NCBI GenBank assembly: GCA_965278945.1
Contig: OZ257128.1
Coordinates: 62,001 to 126,000, forward strand
Reading direction: 5' to 3'
From: UBA10649 sp965278945
GTDB taxonomy: Bacteria > Actinomycetota > Actinomycetes > S36-B12
DNA length: 64,000 nt
In this document: positions 30,018 through 38,815 of the stretch, piece by piece
How the letters are laid out: every line of letters starts with the position of its first letter
How positions within the stretch are numbered: position 1 is the first letter of the stretch
Notes under the pieces: generated by a model
Database searches by the model: none
What the model was told of the DNA's origin: nothing
The model's input: the letters and a program-made list of their open reading frames with translations, nothing else
Made by a program: the position numbers and the translations under genes

Positions 30018-31178
30018 ATGACCGCATGGCAGCGCGTGCACGACGCGACCGAGCACCTGCCCGCTCCGCTTGCTGCGGTCGACCTTGGCGCTCTCGACTC
30101 CAACGCGCGCGACCTCGCCAGGCGTGCCGGCGGCACGCCGATTCGCATCGCGACGAAGTCCGTCCGCTGCCGCGCAGTGCTGGACCGCGTGCTGGCCATG
30201 CCGGGCTTCGCGGGACTGATGGGCTACTCGCTGCCCGAGGCGATCTGGCTGGTCGGGCAGGGGGCGACCGATGTCCTCGTCGCGTACCCGACCGTCGATC
30301 GTCTCGCGCTGAACCAGCTGGCGTCCGACGAGTCGCTGCGTTCGGCGATCACGATCATGGTCGACGATCCGGACCATGTGCGGATCATCGCCGAGTCGGT
30401 TCCGCCTGGTTCGCCGCCCGTGCGAGTCTGCCTCGATGTCGACGCGTCTCTGCGGATCGGACGAGTTCACCTCGGCACTCGCCGATCATCCGTGCATTCA
30501 GTCGAGCAGGCACGAAGCGCGGCTCGCCGCATGGCGACCGAGCCCTCGGTCCGACTCGTCGGCATCATGTTCTACGACGCGCAGGTCGCCGGCCTGCCCG
30601 ACTCGTCAGCCGACGTCCGCGCGATGAAGCAGGTGTCGATCCGCGAACTGCGCCACCGTCGCCCGCGCATCGTTGACGCGGTTTCGGAGTTTGCCCGGCT
30701 CGAACTGGTCAATGCCGGAGGCACGGGAAGCCTCGACCGCGTCGCCGACGACCCCTGCCTCACCGAGGTCGCGGCCGGCTCGGGGCTCTACGGACCAACC
30801 CTGTTCGACGGGTATCGGGACTTCACGCCGCAGCCCGCATTCGCCTACGCCCTGCCCGTCACGCGCCGACCTGCTCCGGACGTGCGGACCTTGTTCAGCG
30901 GCGGCTATGTCGCCTCCGGGCCGGTAGCCCAGTCCCGGCAGCCGACGCCCTGGCTGCCCGAGGGCCTGTCCGTGCTGCCGCGCGAGGGTGTCGGCGAGGT
31001 GCAGACGCCGGTCCGGGGCGAGCGTGCCAGCGCGCTCAGCGTCGGCGATCGGGTCTGGTGGCGGCACCCGAAGGCAGGCGAGGTGTGCGAGCGCTTCGCG
31101 ACGATTCACCTCGTCGCGGCCGACTCGACGGTCTCCGCCGTTCCGACGTATCGCGGCGAGGGTCAGTGCTTCGGGTAG
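30018..31178 (+). CDS. PLP fold-type III amino-acid deaminase/aldolase (D-threonine aldolase-like)
   Basis: 386 residues. N-terminal alanine-racemase-type TIM barrel with the PLP lysine in PIRIATKSVRC (about residue 46) and VCLDVDASLRIG, then a C-terminal beta domain (YRGEGQCFG end) with His/Cys residues in WWRHPKAGEVCERF, as in metal-dependent D-threonine aldolases and D-serine deaminases. It is followed after 11 bases by an aldonolactone oxidase, a pairing common in actinomycetes. The actual amino-acid substrate is not evident. Confidence 0.82.
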   Translation: MTAWQRVHDATEHLPAPLAAVDLGALDSNARDLARRAGGTPIRIATKSVRCRAVLDRVLAMPGFAGLMGYSLPEAIWLVGQGATDVLVAYPTVDRLALNQLASDESLRSAITIMVDDPDHVRIIAESVPPGSPPVRVCLDVDASLRIGRVHLGTRRSSVHSVEQARSAARRMATEPSVRLVGIMFYDAQVAGLPDSSADVRAMKQVSIRELRHRRPRIVDAVSEFARLELVNAGGTGSLDRVADDPCLTEVAAGSGLYGPTLFDGYRDFTPQPAFAYALPVTRRPAPDVRTLFSGGYVASGPVAQSRQPTPWLPEGLSVLPREGVGEVQTPVRGERASALSVGDRVWWRHPKAGEVCERFATIHLVAADSTVSAVPTYRGEGQCFG

Positions 31179-31189
31179 CCGGCGACTCG

Positions 31190-32485
31190 ATGTGGACAAA
31201 CTGGGCGGGCACCGCGAGCACGACACCCGTCGCGATCGCCCATCCCGCGAGCACCGAGGAGGTCGCAGCGCTCGTTGTCGACGCGGCGACTCGCGGGCTG
31301 CGGGTGAAGGCGGTCGGCAGCGGACACTCCTTCACGGCGATCGCCATAACCGACGGAGTACTCGTCGAACTCGACAGGCTTGTCGGTGTGGTGTCAGCGG
31401 ACCAGGTCACCGGACTCGTGACGGTGAAAGCCGGCACGCCGCTGCACGCACTGAACGCTGCACTTGCTTCGCGCGGACTGGCCATGACGAATCTCGGCGA
31501 CATCGATCGCCAGACGATCAGCGGGGCGCTCGCCACCGGCACGCACGGAACCGGTGGGCGCTTCCAGGGACTGGCAGCTGCGGTTCGCGGCGCCCGAGTC
31601 GTGTTGGCTGACGGGAGCATCGTCGACTGTGACATCGAGCGCGAACGCGACTTGTTCCAGGCGATCAGGGTCGGGCTCGGCGCGCTGGGCATCATCACGG
31701 AGCTCACGATCCAGTGTGTGCCGGCGTTTATGCTCAATGCTCGCGAGGATCCGGGAACGCTGACGGAGACGATCGCGCGGCTGGACGAACTCGTCGAGGA
31801 CACCGACCACTTCGAGTTCTACTGGTTTCCGCACACCGACAATGTCCTGCTCAAGCGCAACACCAGACTGCCCGCCGACGGGGTCGTCCGACCACTGCCG
31901 CGCTGGCGTGCCTGGGTCGATGACGACCTCCTGTCGAATCGCGTATTCGAGGGCATCAACCGAGTCAGCACCGTCCGGCCGTCATGGATCCCGCGGATCA
32001 ACTCGTTGACCAGTCGGGTCCTGTCGTCGCGCGAGTTCACCATGCCGTCGCATCAGGTATTCGCCTCGCAGCGCGAGGTGCGTTTCCGCGAGATGGAGTA
32101 TGCAGTCCCGCGGGAGCGGATCGTTGATGTGCTGCACGAACTGAAGGCGATGACCGATTGTGGCGACCACCGAGTCTCGTTTCCGGTCGAGGTCCGCTTC
32201 GCGGCCGCCGACGACATCTGGATGTCCACCGCGTCCGGCCGCTCATCGGCCTACGTAGCCGTCCACCAGTACCACCGGATCGATCACCGCGCGTACTTCG
32301 ACGGGTTCGAGGCGATCGCGCGCGAGTCGGGCGGCCGCCCTCACTGGGGCAAGTTGCACTCTCGGACCCGTGACGACCTGCGCCCGGCCTATCCGCATTT
32401 CGACGACTTTCTCGCGGTCCGCGATCGAGTGGATCCACAGCGCCGATTCGGCAACGACTACCTCACTCGGGTCCTCGGCCCCTAA
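31190..32485 (+). CDS. FAD-linked D-arabinono-1,4-lactone oxidase family protein
   Basis: 431 residues from ATG 31190, giving the family N-terminus MWTNWAGTAS; GTG 31166 is a possible longer start. VAO-type FAD domain with VGSGHSFT (the His of this motif carries FAD covalently in relatives), TNLGDIDRQTISGALATGTHGTG and LGALGIITELTIQ; ALO-type C-terminal domain ending RVDPQRRFGNDYLTRVLG. Oxidises an aldonolactone or alditol. The TAA stop lies at the edge of palindromic element copy 2. Confidence 0.88.
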   Translation: MWTNWAGTASTTPVAIAHPASTEEVAALVVDAATRGLRVKAVGSGHSFTAIAITDGVLVELDRLVGVVSADQVTGLVTVKAGTPLHALNAALASRGLAMTNLGDIDRQTISGALATGTHGTGGRFQGLAAAVRGARVVLADGSIVDCDIERERDLFQAIRVGLGALGIITELTIQCVPAFMLNAREDPGTLTETIARLDELVEDTDHFEFYWFPHTDNVLLKRNTRLPADGVVRPLPRWRAWVDDDLLSNRVFEGINRVSTVRPSWIPRINSLTSRVLSSREFTMPSHQVFASQREVRFREMEYAVPRERIVDVLHELKAMTDCGDHRVSFPVEVRFAAADDIWMSTASGRSSAYVAVHQYHRIDHRAYFDGFEAIARESGGRPHWGKLHSRTRDDLRPAYPHFDDFLAVRDRVDPQRRFGNDYLTRVLGP

Positions 32486-32486
32486 C

Positions 32487-32553
32487 CCCGCCGACCTTGA
32501 GGTTGGCGTGGAAACCCGGGACCGGAACGCACGCCAACCTCAAGGTCGGCGGG
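32487..32553. repeat. Long palindromic element, copy 2
   Basis: Perfect 24-bp inverted repeat, arms 32487-32510 and 32530-32553, same core as copy 1, loop 19 bases with central CGGGACC. It starts 2 bases after the stop of the oxidase gene and ends 4 bases before the stop of the convergent helicase gene, so it occupies the whole intergenic gap. Confidence 0.95.
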
Positions 32554-32556
32554 CGT

Positions 32557-34221
32557 TCAGGTTGCCTGCGAGGCGAACGGGATCGTGCCGCGGTGGAGCC
32601 GTCGCATTGTGCGGTCACCGATGGCGGGCTTGAGGATGCCGGATGGCCCGACCACGATGAGCAGTTCTCGCGCCCGGCTCATTCCGGCATACATGACGCC
32701 CCGGGGCGGGACCCCGTCATGGAAGCCGTCCACCGCAAGAACGATCACCGGACGCTCGAGTCCCTTGAACCCGGAGACCGTCGAGTAGAAGACGTCGTCG
32801 GTCGACCACAGGTCCGCCCAGTAGAGACTCTTGTCCGTGCCGCGTTCGACATGAACCGGGTGGCGGTGCGCGGTCGTCAGCAGCGCGACGTGCTCGGGCA
32901 GCCAGCCTCGATCCTGCACGAGGGATTCGACAACATCGTCGGCCTGCGCGATCACCTGATCCGCGGAGCAGTCGACGTACTCGACCGGGTATCCGTCGCC
33001 CGCGCGGGTCTGGATCTGCGCCGAGATGAGCGGGGCGAAGGTCTCGACCACCTGGTGGGCGTTGCGCAGGTTCTCGTCGAGGACCAAAGGCACGAGTGCA
33101 AGTTCCGGGCGCCCGCTGCGCCCGTTGAAGACCGCCTGCTCGTCGTCACGGAAGACCGCCAGCCGGAAGTCGTCGGACGCTGCCGAGGCCAGCAGCGCCG
33201 GCCACCAGCTGTCCGCAAAGTCCTGCGCCTCGTCGACGACGAACGCGGTGAATCGCTCATCGGCGGGCAACGATGCGGCCGCAGAGATCATCAGCGCGGG
33301 GGCGTCGACGTCCCAGAACCGGCTGTCGTCTTCGGTCGGGGGAGGGGCGCCCCAGTCCGCACCGAGTTGATGGAACGTCCCGACGAAGGCTGGGCGGCTC
33401 GTCTTCGGCAGGTCGCTCATTGCCTTGCGTACGTAGGCGACGACTCCGCGTCCGTAGGCGACGAAGCACACGCGCTCGCCGGCCTCGGCCCATCGACGGG
33501 CCTGCTCCATGGCCAGCCAGGTCTTTCCGGTGCCTGCGGATCCAGTCACCTCGAGCCGGGGGTTGGCGCGCACCACGTCGAGGATCGCGGCCTGCGAAGA
33601 GGTGAGATCGTCGACGTGGCGAAGGCGCGCGGCGGTGCGGCCGGCGATCTCGACGGGAACGTCGTGGGTTCCCTGCAGCGCATCGATGGCCGACTCGACC
33701 CAGCCGTCCGCGGGCACCGGTGCGTGGATCGCGTGGTCCCACATGCGCGTGTAGACCATGTTCGCGGCGTCATCGAGATCGCGTTCTCCGATCAGCAGGT
33801 CGCGCCGGGCCTCCGGGCCCATCGCTCCGTCGACGTCGACATACGGAAGCGCGAGGAGCCACGCGGCGCGTACTGGTCCGCGCGACCACGACGGACCGTT
33901 CTCGAGGAACCGCCGCAACGCGTAGACGCCGTTGCGCGCCTGGCCGATCGGGTCGATCGAATGGGGTCCGCGCCGGCCCGACTGGCTCCATGCCCCGTCC
34001 GCGTAGGTGACGTGGCCGCCTTTCACCTCGATCACCGCGGCGCCGCTGTCGGGCATGAGGACAAGCAGATCGATCTCGACCTCGCCGGCCTGAACGTCGG
34101 TGAATCGCACCCCGTGCATCAGCACGTCGTCATCGCGGAGCTGCGACTTCAGGGCCTCCCACACCAGTCGCTCGGATTCGTCCTCGAATCGAGGGTGCAC
34201 GGGAAAGGTGCGCGGGGCCAT
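32557..34221 (-). CDS. NERD nuclease-domain / UvrD-type helicase fusion
   Basis: 554 residues. Residues about 10-120 form a NERD domain with the PD-(D/E)xK-like pattern IDLL (D51) ... VIEVKGG (E65, K67). After a linker comes a superfamily 1 helicase: Walker A GSAGTGKT (227-234), GTFHQL, Walker B VVDEAQD (328-334), LDENLRNAHQ, and near the C-terminus GLERPVIVLAVDG and YAGMSRARELLIVVG (motif VI). Probable DNA repair or anti-invader role; the catalytic residues appear intact. CAGGCT 6 bases before ATG 34221 is a weak leaderless -10. Confidence 0.88.
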   Translation of the reverse strand: MAPRTFPVHPRFEDESERLVWEALKSQLRDDDVLMHGVRFTDVQAGEVEIDLLVLMPDSGAAVIEVKGGHVTYADGAWSQSGRRGPHSIDPIGQARNGVYALRRFLENGPSWSRGPVRAAWLLALPYVDVDGAMGPEARRDLLIGERDLDDAANMVYTRMWDHAIHAPVPADGWVESAIDALQGTHDVPVEIAGRTAARLRHVDDLTSSQAAILDVVRANPRLEVTGSAGTGKTWLAMEQARRWAEAGERVCFVAYGRGVVAYVRKAMSDLPKTSRPAFVGTFHQLGADWGAPPPTEDDSRFWDVDAPALMISAAASLPADERFTAFVVDEAQDFADSWWPALLASAASDDFRLAVFRDDEQAVFNGRSGRPELALVPLVLDENLRNAHQVVETFAPLISAQIQTRAGDGYPVEYVDCSADQVIAQADDVVESLVQDRGWLPEHVALLTTAHRHPVHVERGTDKSLYWADLWSTDDVFYSTVSGFKGLERPVIVLAVDGFHDGVPPRGVMYAGMSRARELLIVVGPSGILKPAIGDRTMRRLHRGTIPFASQAT

Positions 34222-34255
34222 GGGGCCAGCCTGTCAGTCGCGCGTATTCCGGTCG

Positions 34256-34261
34256 TAAACT
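34256..34261 (+). promoter_or_regulatory. Leaderless -10 of the MFS gene
   Basis: TAAACT, 7 bases before ATG 34269. The intervening CGGGGGA is too close to the ATG to be an ideal Shine-Dalgarno. Confidence 0.55.
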
Positions 34262-34268
34262 CGGGGGA

Positions 34269-35480
34269 ATGGGCAACTACCGGGAGTTCGTGCGAATCCC
34301 CGGAGTCAAGCCACTGCTCATCGCCTCGACCTTCCCGCGGCTTGCCTACGCGATGGTCAGTCTGGCCATCTTCTTCCAGGTGCAGAGCGTCACCGGAAGT
34401 GTCGGTGCGGCAGGTCTCGCCGTCGGCCTGACCACCGGGCTCATGTCCGTCACTGCGGGTCCCCGTGGCCATCTCGTCGACCGTTTCGGCCAGACCTGGC
34501 CGCTCTACGGGCTCGTGCCGGCCTACTCGGTTGCCTGTCTCCTGCTCGCCTTCCTGGCGACGAACTCGTGGACGCTGATCGTGCTGTGCTGCCTTGTCGG
34601 TGTATCCGCGCCGCCCATCAACATGAGCATTCGTCCGCTGTGGGCCGACGTGGTCGGCCCCGATCGAGTGCGCCTCGCGTACAGCGTCGACACCGCGTAC
34701 ACGAACTTGCTGCAACTGCTCGGGCCGGTTGCCGCAACGATGGTGGCCCTGCACTTCTCTCCTCGGGCGGCCGTTGCTGTGGTCGGGATCTCGATGGCCC
34801 TCGGCGGCCTCCTGCTGGCCTTCAACGTGCACTCGCGAGCGTGGATCCCCGAGGAGCGCGAGCATGGCGAGCGCGGCATCTTCAGGTCGCCAGCGCTGCG
34901 TCTGCTCGCCCTCGAGGGCGTCGCGATGGGACTGGCGATCGGCTTCGTCACGATCGGCATTCCGGCACTGGCGACGTTGTCGGACCAGCAGTCGATGGCC
35001 GGTCCGCTCATGTCCGCGATGGGCGTCGGCGCGATCATTGGCACGATCTGGGCTGGCGCGAAAGCCAAGGACATCGCGCCGGCGAACGGCCTGCGTGCCT
35101 CGGTCGCGCTGTTCGCGATTGCGTTGCTGCCTATCGGGTTTCTGCCGATCGGCCCGTGGCTCATGCTCAACATCCTCGTCGCTTGGGCGTTCCTCGGTCC
35201 GGCCCAGATCTTCTATCTCGAGACCATCGACATCGTTCGCCCGCGCGGCACGGCCGTATCCGCGCTGGGGACGCTCTGGATGATCGAAGGCGGCGCTGCC
35301 GCGATCGGAAACGCGATTGGCGGGAATGTCGCGGTCTGGTTCGGTCCGCATGTGACGCTGGGGCTGGCAAGCCTGTGCGTGATCTTCTCGCCACTGATCT
35401 TCACGTTCGGAATGCGCGGAGTCCTGCGTCCGGCCAGCAGTGCGGAGTTCGTCAAGGCGGATGGGGTCCGGCCGGTCTGA
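34269..35480 (+). CDS. MFS transporter
   Basis: 403 residues with about 12 hydrophobic segments in two halves separated by a charged loop near residues 195-210 (WIPEEREHGERGIFRS). The loop between TM2 and TM3 has GPRGHLVDRFGQ, an MFS motif A variant. This is the drug/sugar efflux type, with no substrate signature. Monocistronic, between the helicase and eno. Confidence 0.85.
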   Translation: MGNYREFVRIPGVKPLLIASTFPRLAYAMVSLAIFFQVQSVTGSVGAAGLAVGLTTGLMSVTAGPRGHLVDRFGQTWPLYGLVPAYSVACLLLAFLATNSWTLIVLCCLVGVSAPPINMSIRPLWADVVGPDRVRLAYSVDTAYTNLLQLLGPVAATMVALHFSPRAAVAVVGISMALGGLLLAFNVHSRAWIPEEREHGERGIFRSPALRLLALEGVAMGLAIGFVTIGIPALATLSDQQSMAGPLMSAMGVGAIIGTIWAGAKAKDIAPANGLRASVALFAIALLPIGFLPIGPWLMLNILVAWAFLGPAQIFYLETIDIVRPRGTAVSALGTLWMIEGGAAAIGNAIGGNVAVWFGPHVTLGLASLCVIFSPLIFTFGMRGVLRPASSAEFVKADGVRPV

Positions 35481-35509
35481 GGCATTCCCGCGGCGCTCTC
35501 GCGTGCATC

Positions 35510-35515
35510 TAGACT
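35510..35515 (+). promoter_or_regulatory. Leaderless -10 of eno
   Basis: TAGACT, 6 bases before ATG 35522; no Shine-Dalgarno between them. Confidence 0.6.
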
Positions 35516-35521
35516 TCGGCC

Positions 35522-36799
35522 ATGGCTGACATCGAATCGATCATTGCCCGCGAAATCCTCGACTCGCGGGGCAACCCGACCGTAGAGGTCGAGGTTCTCC
35601 TCGCCGACGACACCGTGGCCCGTGCGGCGGTGCCCTCCGGTGCGTCGACCGGTGCCTTCGAGGCGTCAGAGCGTCGCGATGGCGGCGAGCGCTACGGCGG
35701 CAAGGGTGTGCTGGAGGCAGTCGCAGCGGTCGAGGACGACATCGCTCCCGAGCTTCTCGGAGTGGACGCGACCGACCAGCGCCTGATCGACCAGATCATG
35801 ATCGACCTCGATGGGACGCCGAACAAGGCACGGCTCGGCGCGAACGCGATTCTCGGTGTCTCGCTCGCAGTCTCCAAGGCGGCCGCGCAGTCCGCAGGCC
35901 TACCGCTGTTCAGGTATGTCGGCGGCCCCAACGCACACGTCCTGCCCGTCCCGATGATGAACATCCTCAACGGCGGCGCGCATGCCGACTCGAACGTCGA
36001 TATCCAGGAGTTCATGATCGCCCCGATCGGTGCGACGACCTTCGCGGAGGCACTGCGTCAGGGCACCGAGGTCTACCACGCGCTGAAGTCCGTCCTGAAG
36101 AAGGAGGGCTACTCCACCGGGCTCGGCGACGAGGGCGGATTCGCTCCCTCGCTGCCGAACAACCGCTCCGCGCTGGAGCTCATTGCCACTGCTGTCGAGG
36201 CGACCGGACTGGTCCTCGGTACGGACATCGGCCTGGCCCTCGACGTGGCGGCGACGGAGTTCTGCACGAACGGCTCGTACACCTTCGAAGGAGCCGAGCG
36301 CTCGGCCGAATGGATGACGGCTTACTACGAGAGCCTGGTGACCGATTTCCCGCTCGTGTCGATCGAGGATCCGCTCGACGAGGACGACTGGGCCGGCTGG
36401 GTCCACCTCACCGACGCTCTCGGCGACCGCGTGCAGCTGGTCGGCGACGACCTGTTCGTGACCAACCCGGAGCGCCTGCAGCGCGGTATCGATGACGGCG
36501 CGGCCAACGCGCTGCTGGTCAAGGTAAATCAGATCGGATCGCTGACCGAGACCCTCGACGCCGTCTCGCTCGCCCACCGCAATGGATACCGCTGCATGAT
36601 GTCGCATCGGTCCGGGGAGACCGAGGACACGACGATCGCCGACCTCGCAGTGGCGACCGACTGCGGTCAGATCAAGACCGGTGCCCCCGCCCGTTCCGAG
36701 CGCGTCGCGAAGTACAACCAGCTGCTGCGCATCGAGGAAGAGCTCGGCGGCGCGGGTCGCTACGCGGGCGCTGGTGCGTTCCCGCGTTTCGGTCGCTGA
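35522..36799 (+). CDS. eno: Enolase
   Basis: Interconverts 2-phosphoglycerate and phosphoenolpyruvate in glycolysis. 425 residues with EILDSRGNPTVEVEV, SGASTGAFEASE, GLGDEGGFAPSL (catalytic Glu), SIEDPLDEDDW, GDDLFVTNPERL and MMSHRSGETEDTTIADLAVA. Full length. It opens the eno-ftsB-DUF501-ppx block conserved in actinomycetes. Confidence 0.98.
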   Translation: MADIESIIAREILDSRGNPTVEVEVLLADDTVARAAVPSGASTGAFEASERRDGGERYGGKGVLEAVAAVEDDIAPELLGVDATDQRLIDQIMIDLDGTPNKARLGANAILGVSLAVSKAAAQSAGLPLFRYVGGPNAHVLPVPMMNILNGGAHADSNVDIQEFMIAPIGATTFAEALRQGTEVYHALKSVLKKEGYSTGLGDEGGFAPSLPNNRSALELIATAVEATGLVLGTDIGLALDVAATEFCTNGSYTFEGAERSAEWMTAYYESLVTDFPLVSIEDPLDEDDWAGWVHLTDALGDRVQLVGDDLFVTNPERLQRGIDDGAANALLVKVNQIGSLTETLDAVSLAHRNGYRCMMSHRSGETEDTTIADLAVATDCGQIKTGAPARSERVAKYNQLLRIEEELGGAGRYAGAGAFPRFGR

Positions 36800-36830
36800 C
36801 CCGTCCTGTGTTTCGTGGCACGATCGCACG

Positions 36831-37289
36831 GTGAGCGGCACCGATCAGGCACCTGGGGATAGCCCCGAACCGGGAGTCCGCTCAACGGGTCCCAGGCCTG
36901 CGGCCGGGCCGTCCGCCCGGGCTTCGTTCACGAGTCGGGCCGTCATCTTGGCCCTGGTCTCGGCCGCGCTCTTGTTCACGCTCGCCGTTCCCGTGCGGGC
37001 CTGGTTCGCCCAGCGGGCGCAGATCGCCGGCCTTCGAGCCGATGTCGATGCCGCGCAGAGCCGCGTCAGCGAACTGCAGGTCGAGAAGCAGCGGTGGGCA
37101 GATCCCGCATTCGTCGCCGCCGAGGCACGCCGCCGACTGCACTTCGTGCTGCCGGGTGAGGTCGGCTACGTGACGCTTGGATCCGGCAGCGCCGCAGCGG
37201 CCGCGGCTGCGGACGACGGAGTGCAGCCGCCTTGGTACACCGAACTGTGGGGAGCCTTGCAGCAGGCCGATGACCGTGGCGCCAGCTGA
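36831..37289 (+). CDS. ftsB: Septum formation initiator (FtsB/DivIC family)
   Basis: Bitopic cell-division protein. 152 residues from GTG 36831: a disordered N-terminus, one membrane helix (about 42-62, VILALVSAALLFTLAV), a coiled coil (QIAGLRADVDAAQSRVSELQVEKQ in two heptad runs) and the DivIC-type tail WADPAFVAAEARRRLHFVLPGEVGYV. CACGAT lies 6 bases before the GTG. It overlaps DUF501 by 20 bases. Same position as mycobacterial Rv1024. Confidence 0.88.
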   Translation: MSGTDQAPGDSPEPGVRSTGPRPAAGPSARASFTSRAVILALVSAALLFTLAVPVRAWFAQRAQIAGLRADVDAAQSRVSELQVEKQRWADPAFVAAEARRRLHFVLPGEVGYVTLGSGSAAAAAAADDGVQPPWYTELWGALQQADDRGAS

Positions 37290-37797
37290 CGGCCTCGATC
37301 TCGACGACATAGCCGCCGTCACGTGGCAGCTAGGCCGAGTACCCCGCGGCGTCGTCGATGTCGCTCATCGATGTCCCTGCGGTGATCCCGATGTCGTCAT
37401 GACGGCTCCCCGGCTTCCCGACGGAACTCCGTTCCCGACGCTGTACTACCTCACCTGTCCCGCTGCAGCTTCGGCGATCGGCACGCTCGAAAGCACGGGT
37501 CTCATGCGGGAGATGGAGGCCCGGCTCGAGACCGAGCCCGGCCTGGGCTACGCCTACCGCGCTGCGCATGAGTCGTATCTGGCCACGCGACGAGAAGTCG
37601 GCGTCGTGCCGGAGATCGACGGGATCAGCGCCGGGGGAATGCCGCTGCGGGTGAAGTGCCTGCACGTGCTCGCCGGGCACTCGTTGGCGGCCGGGCCCGG
37701 CGTGAATCCGTTCGGCGACGAGGTCATTGCCGAGTTGGGTGAGTGGTGGGCCACGGGCGGCTGCCGAGCGGCGCGCGCGATCTCGGTGGACTCGTGA
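37270..37797 (+). CDS. DUF501 protein
   Basis: 175 residues from ATG 37270. Family marks: VAHRCPCGDPDVVMTAPRLPDGTPFPT, YYLTCP and the C-terminal VKCLHVLAGHSLAAGPGVNPFGDE. The conserved Cys and His residues (RCPCG, CP, KCLH, GH) suggest a metal site, but no activity is known to me. It overlaps both ftsB and ppx by a few bases, so it is coupled to both. Confidence 0.88.
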   Translation: MTVAPADGLDLDDIAAVTWQLGRVPRGVVDVAHRCPCGDPDVVMTAPRLPDGTPFPTLYYLTCPAAASAIGTLESTGLMREMEARLETEPGLGYAYRAAHESYLATRREVGVVPEIDGISAGGMPLRVKCLHVLAGHSLAAGPGVNPFGDEVIAELGEWWATGGCRAARAISVDS

Positions 37798-38762
37798 GTG
37801 CGTCGTCGCGCGTGGTCGCGGGCATCGATTGCGGCACGAACTCCGTCCGACTGCTCGTGGCCGAGGTCGACGACCAGCGAGTGCTGATCGAGCGCGCCCG
37901 CCTGATGCGCATCGTCCGCCTCGGCGAGGGCGTGGACCGTACCGGGGAGTTCTCGGCCGCCGCGTTGGATCGCACCTTCGCCGCCCTCGATGAGTATGCG
38001 TCGGTGCTCAGGGCGGAGGGCGCCGAGCAGGTGCGCTTCGTCGCGACCTCGGCGAGCCGCGACGTCTCCAATCGAGCGGAGTTCGTCGCTGGTGTTCTCG
38101 CGCGGATTGGCGTGGAGCCGGAGGTCATCACCGGTGATGAGGAAGCCGCGTTGTCCTTCGCGGGCGCGCTCCGCGGCCTGCCCGATCGTCTGGTCAGCTA
38201 TCCCGTGCTCGTGGTCGACATCGGCGGCGGCTCGACCGAGTTCGTCCTTGGCCCGCACGAGCCGCTGGCGTCGTTGAGCATCGACATCGGCTGCGTGCGG
38301 ATGACCGAGCGGCACCTCGTGTCAGATCCGCCGACCCCGGCGGAGGTTCGCGCTGCGGAGATCGACATCGTCGCCGCGATCTCGGCAGTGCCCGCGGTCG
38401 TTCCCATCTCGCAAGCCGGTTGCTTCGTCGGACTTGCGGGCTCGGTGACCACCGTCGCGGCGATGGCGCTGGACCTGGACCGCTATGACCCGGACGTCCT
38501 GCACGGCTCGGTGATCTCCTTCGCCGATGTCGATCGAGTGGCCGCGCGCCTCATCGGCATGACCCGCGCCGAGCGGGCCGCCCTGCCTTACATGCATGCG
38601 GGACGGGTCGATGTGATCGCTGCGGGAGCGATGATCCTGAGGGCCGCCATGGCAGCGGGCGGGTTCGGCGAGGTCATCGTCTCCGAAACGGACATACTCG
38701 ATGGCATCGTTTACAGCCTGATGCCATCTGTGCCCCCATTGCCCCTGCAACCTTTCATGTAA
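37794..38762 (+). CDS. ppx: Exopolyphosphatase / pppGpp phosphohydrolase family
   Basis: 322 residues from GTG 37794. ASKHA fold: GIDCGTNSVRLLVAEV (phosphate 1), VDIGGGSTEFVLG (phosphate 2) and GLAGSVTTVAAM (adenosine motif). It is the short actinobacterial form without the C-terminal HD domain, like the Rv1026-type protein. Removes terminal phosphate from polyphosphate and possibly pppGpp. Its TAA lies inside the LacI operator that follows. Confidence 0.9.
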   Translation: MSASSRVVAGIDCGTNSVRLLVAEVDDQRVLIERARLMRIVRLGEGVDRTGEFSAAALDRTFAALDEYASVLRAEGAEQVRFVATSASRDVSNRAEFVAGVLARIGVEPEVITGDEEAALSFAGALRGLPDRLVSYPVLVVDIGGGSTEFVLGPHEPLASLSIDIGCVRMTERHLVSDPPTPAEVRAAEIDIVAAISAVPAVVPISQAGCFVGLAGSVTTVAAMALDLDRYDPDVLHGSVISFADVDRVAARLIGMTRAERAALPYMHAGRVDVIAAGAMILRAAMAAGGFGEVIVSETDILDGIVYSLMPSVPPLPLQPFM

Positions 38763-38796
38763 CCGCTTGTGTGCTGACCGCGAGGATCCCTACACT
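38758..38796 (+). promoter_or_regulatory. lacI-type gene promoter and auto-operator
   Basis: -35 TTGTGT (38767-38772), 18-base spacer, -10 TACACT (38791-38796). TGTAACCGCTTGTG (38758-38771) is an imperfect LacI-family operator overlapping the -35. A strong Shine-Dalgarno (CAGGAGG) precedes GTG 38816, so this transcript has a leader, unlike many neighbours. Confidence 0.6.
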
Positions 38797-38815
38797 CGAC
38801 GGTCAGGAGGATCAC

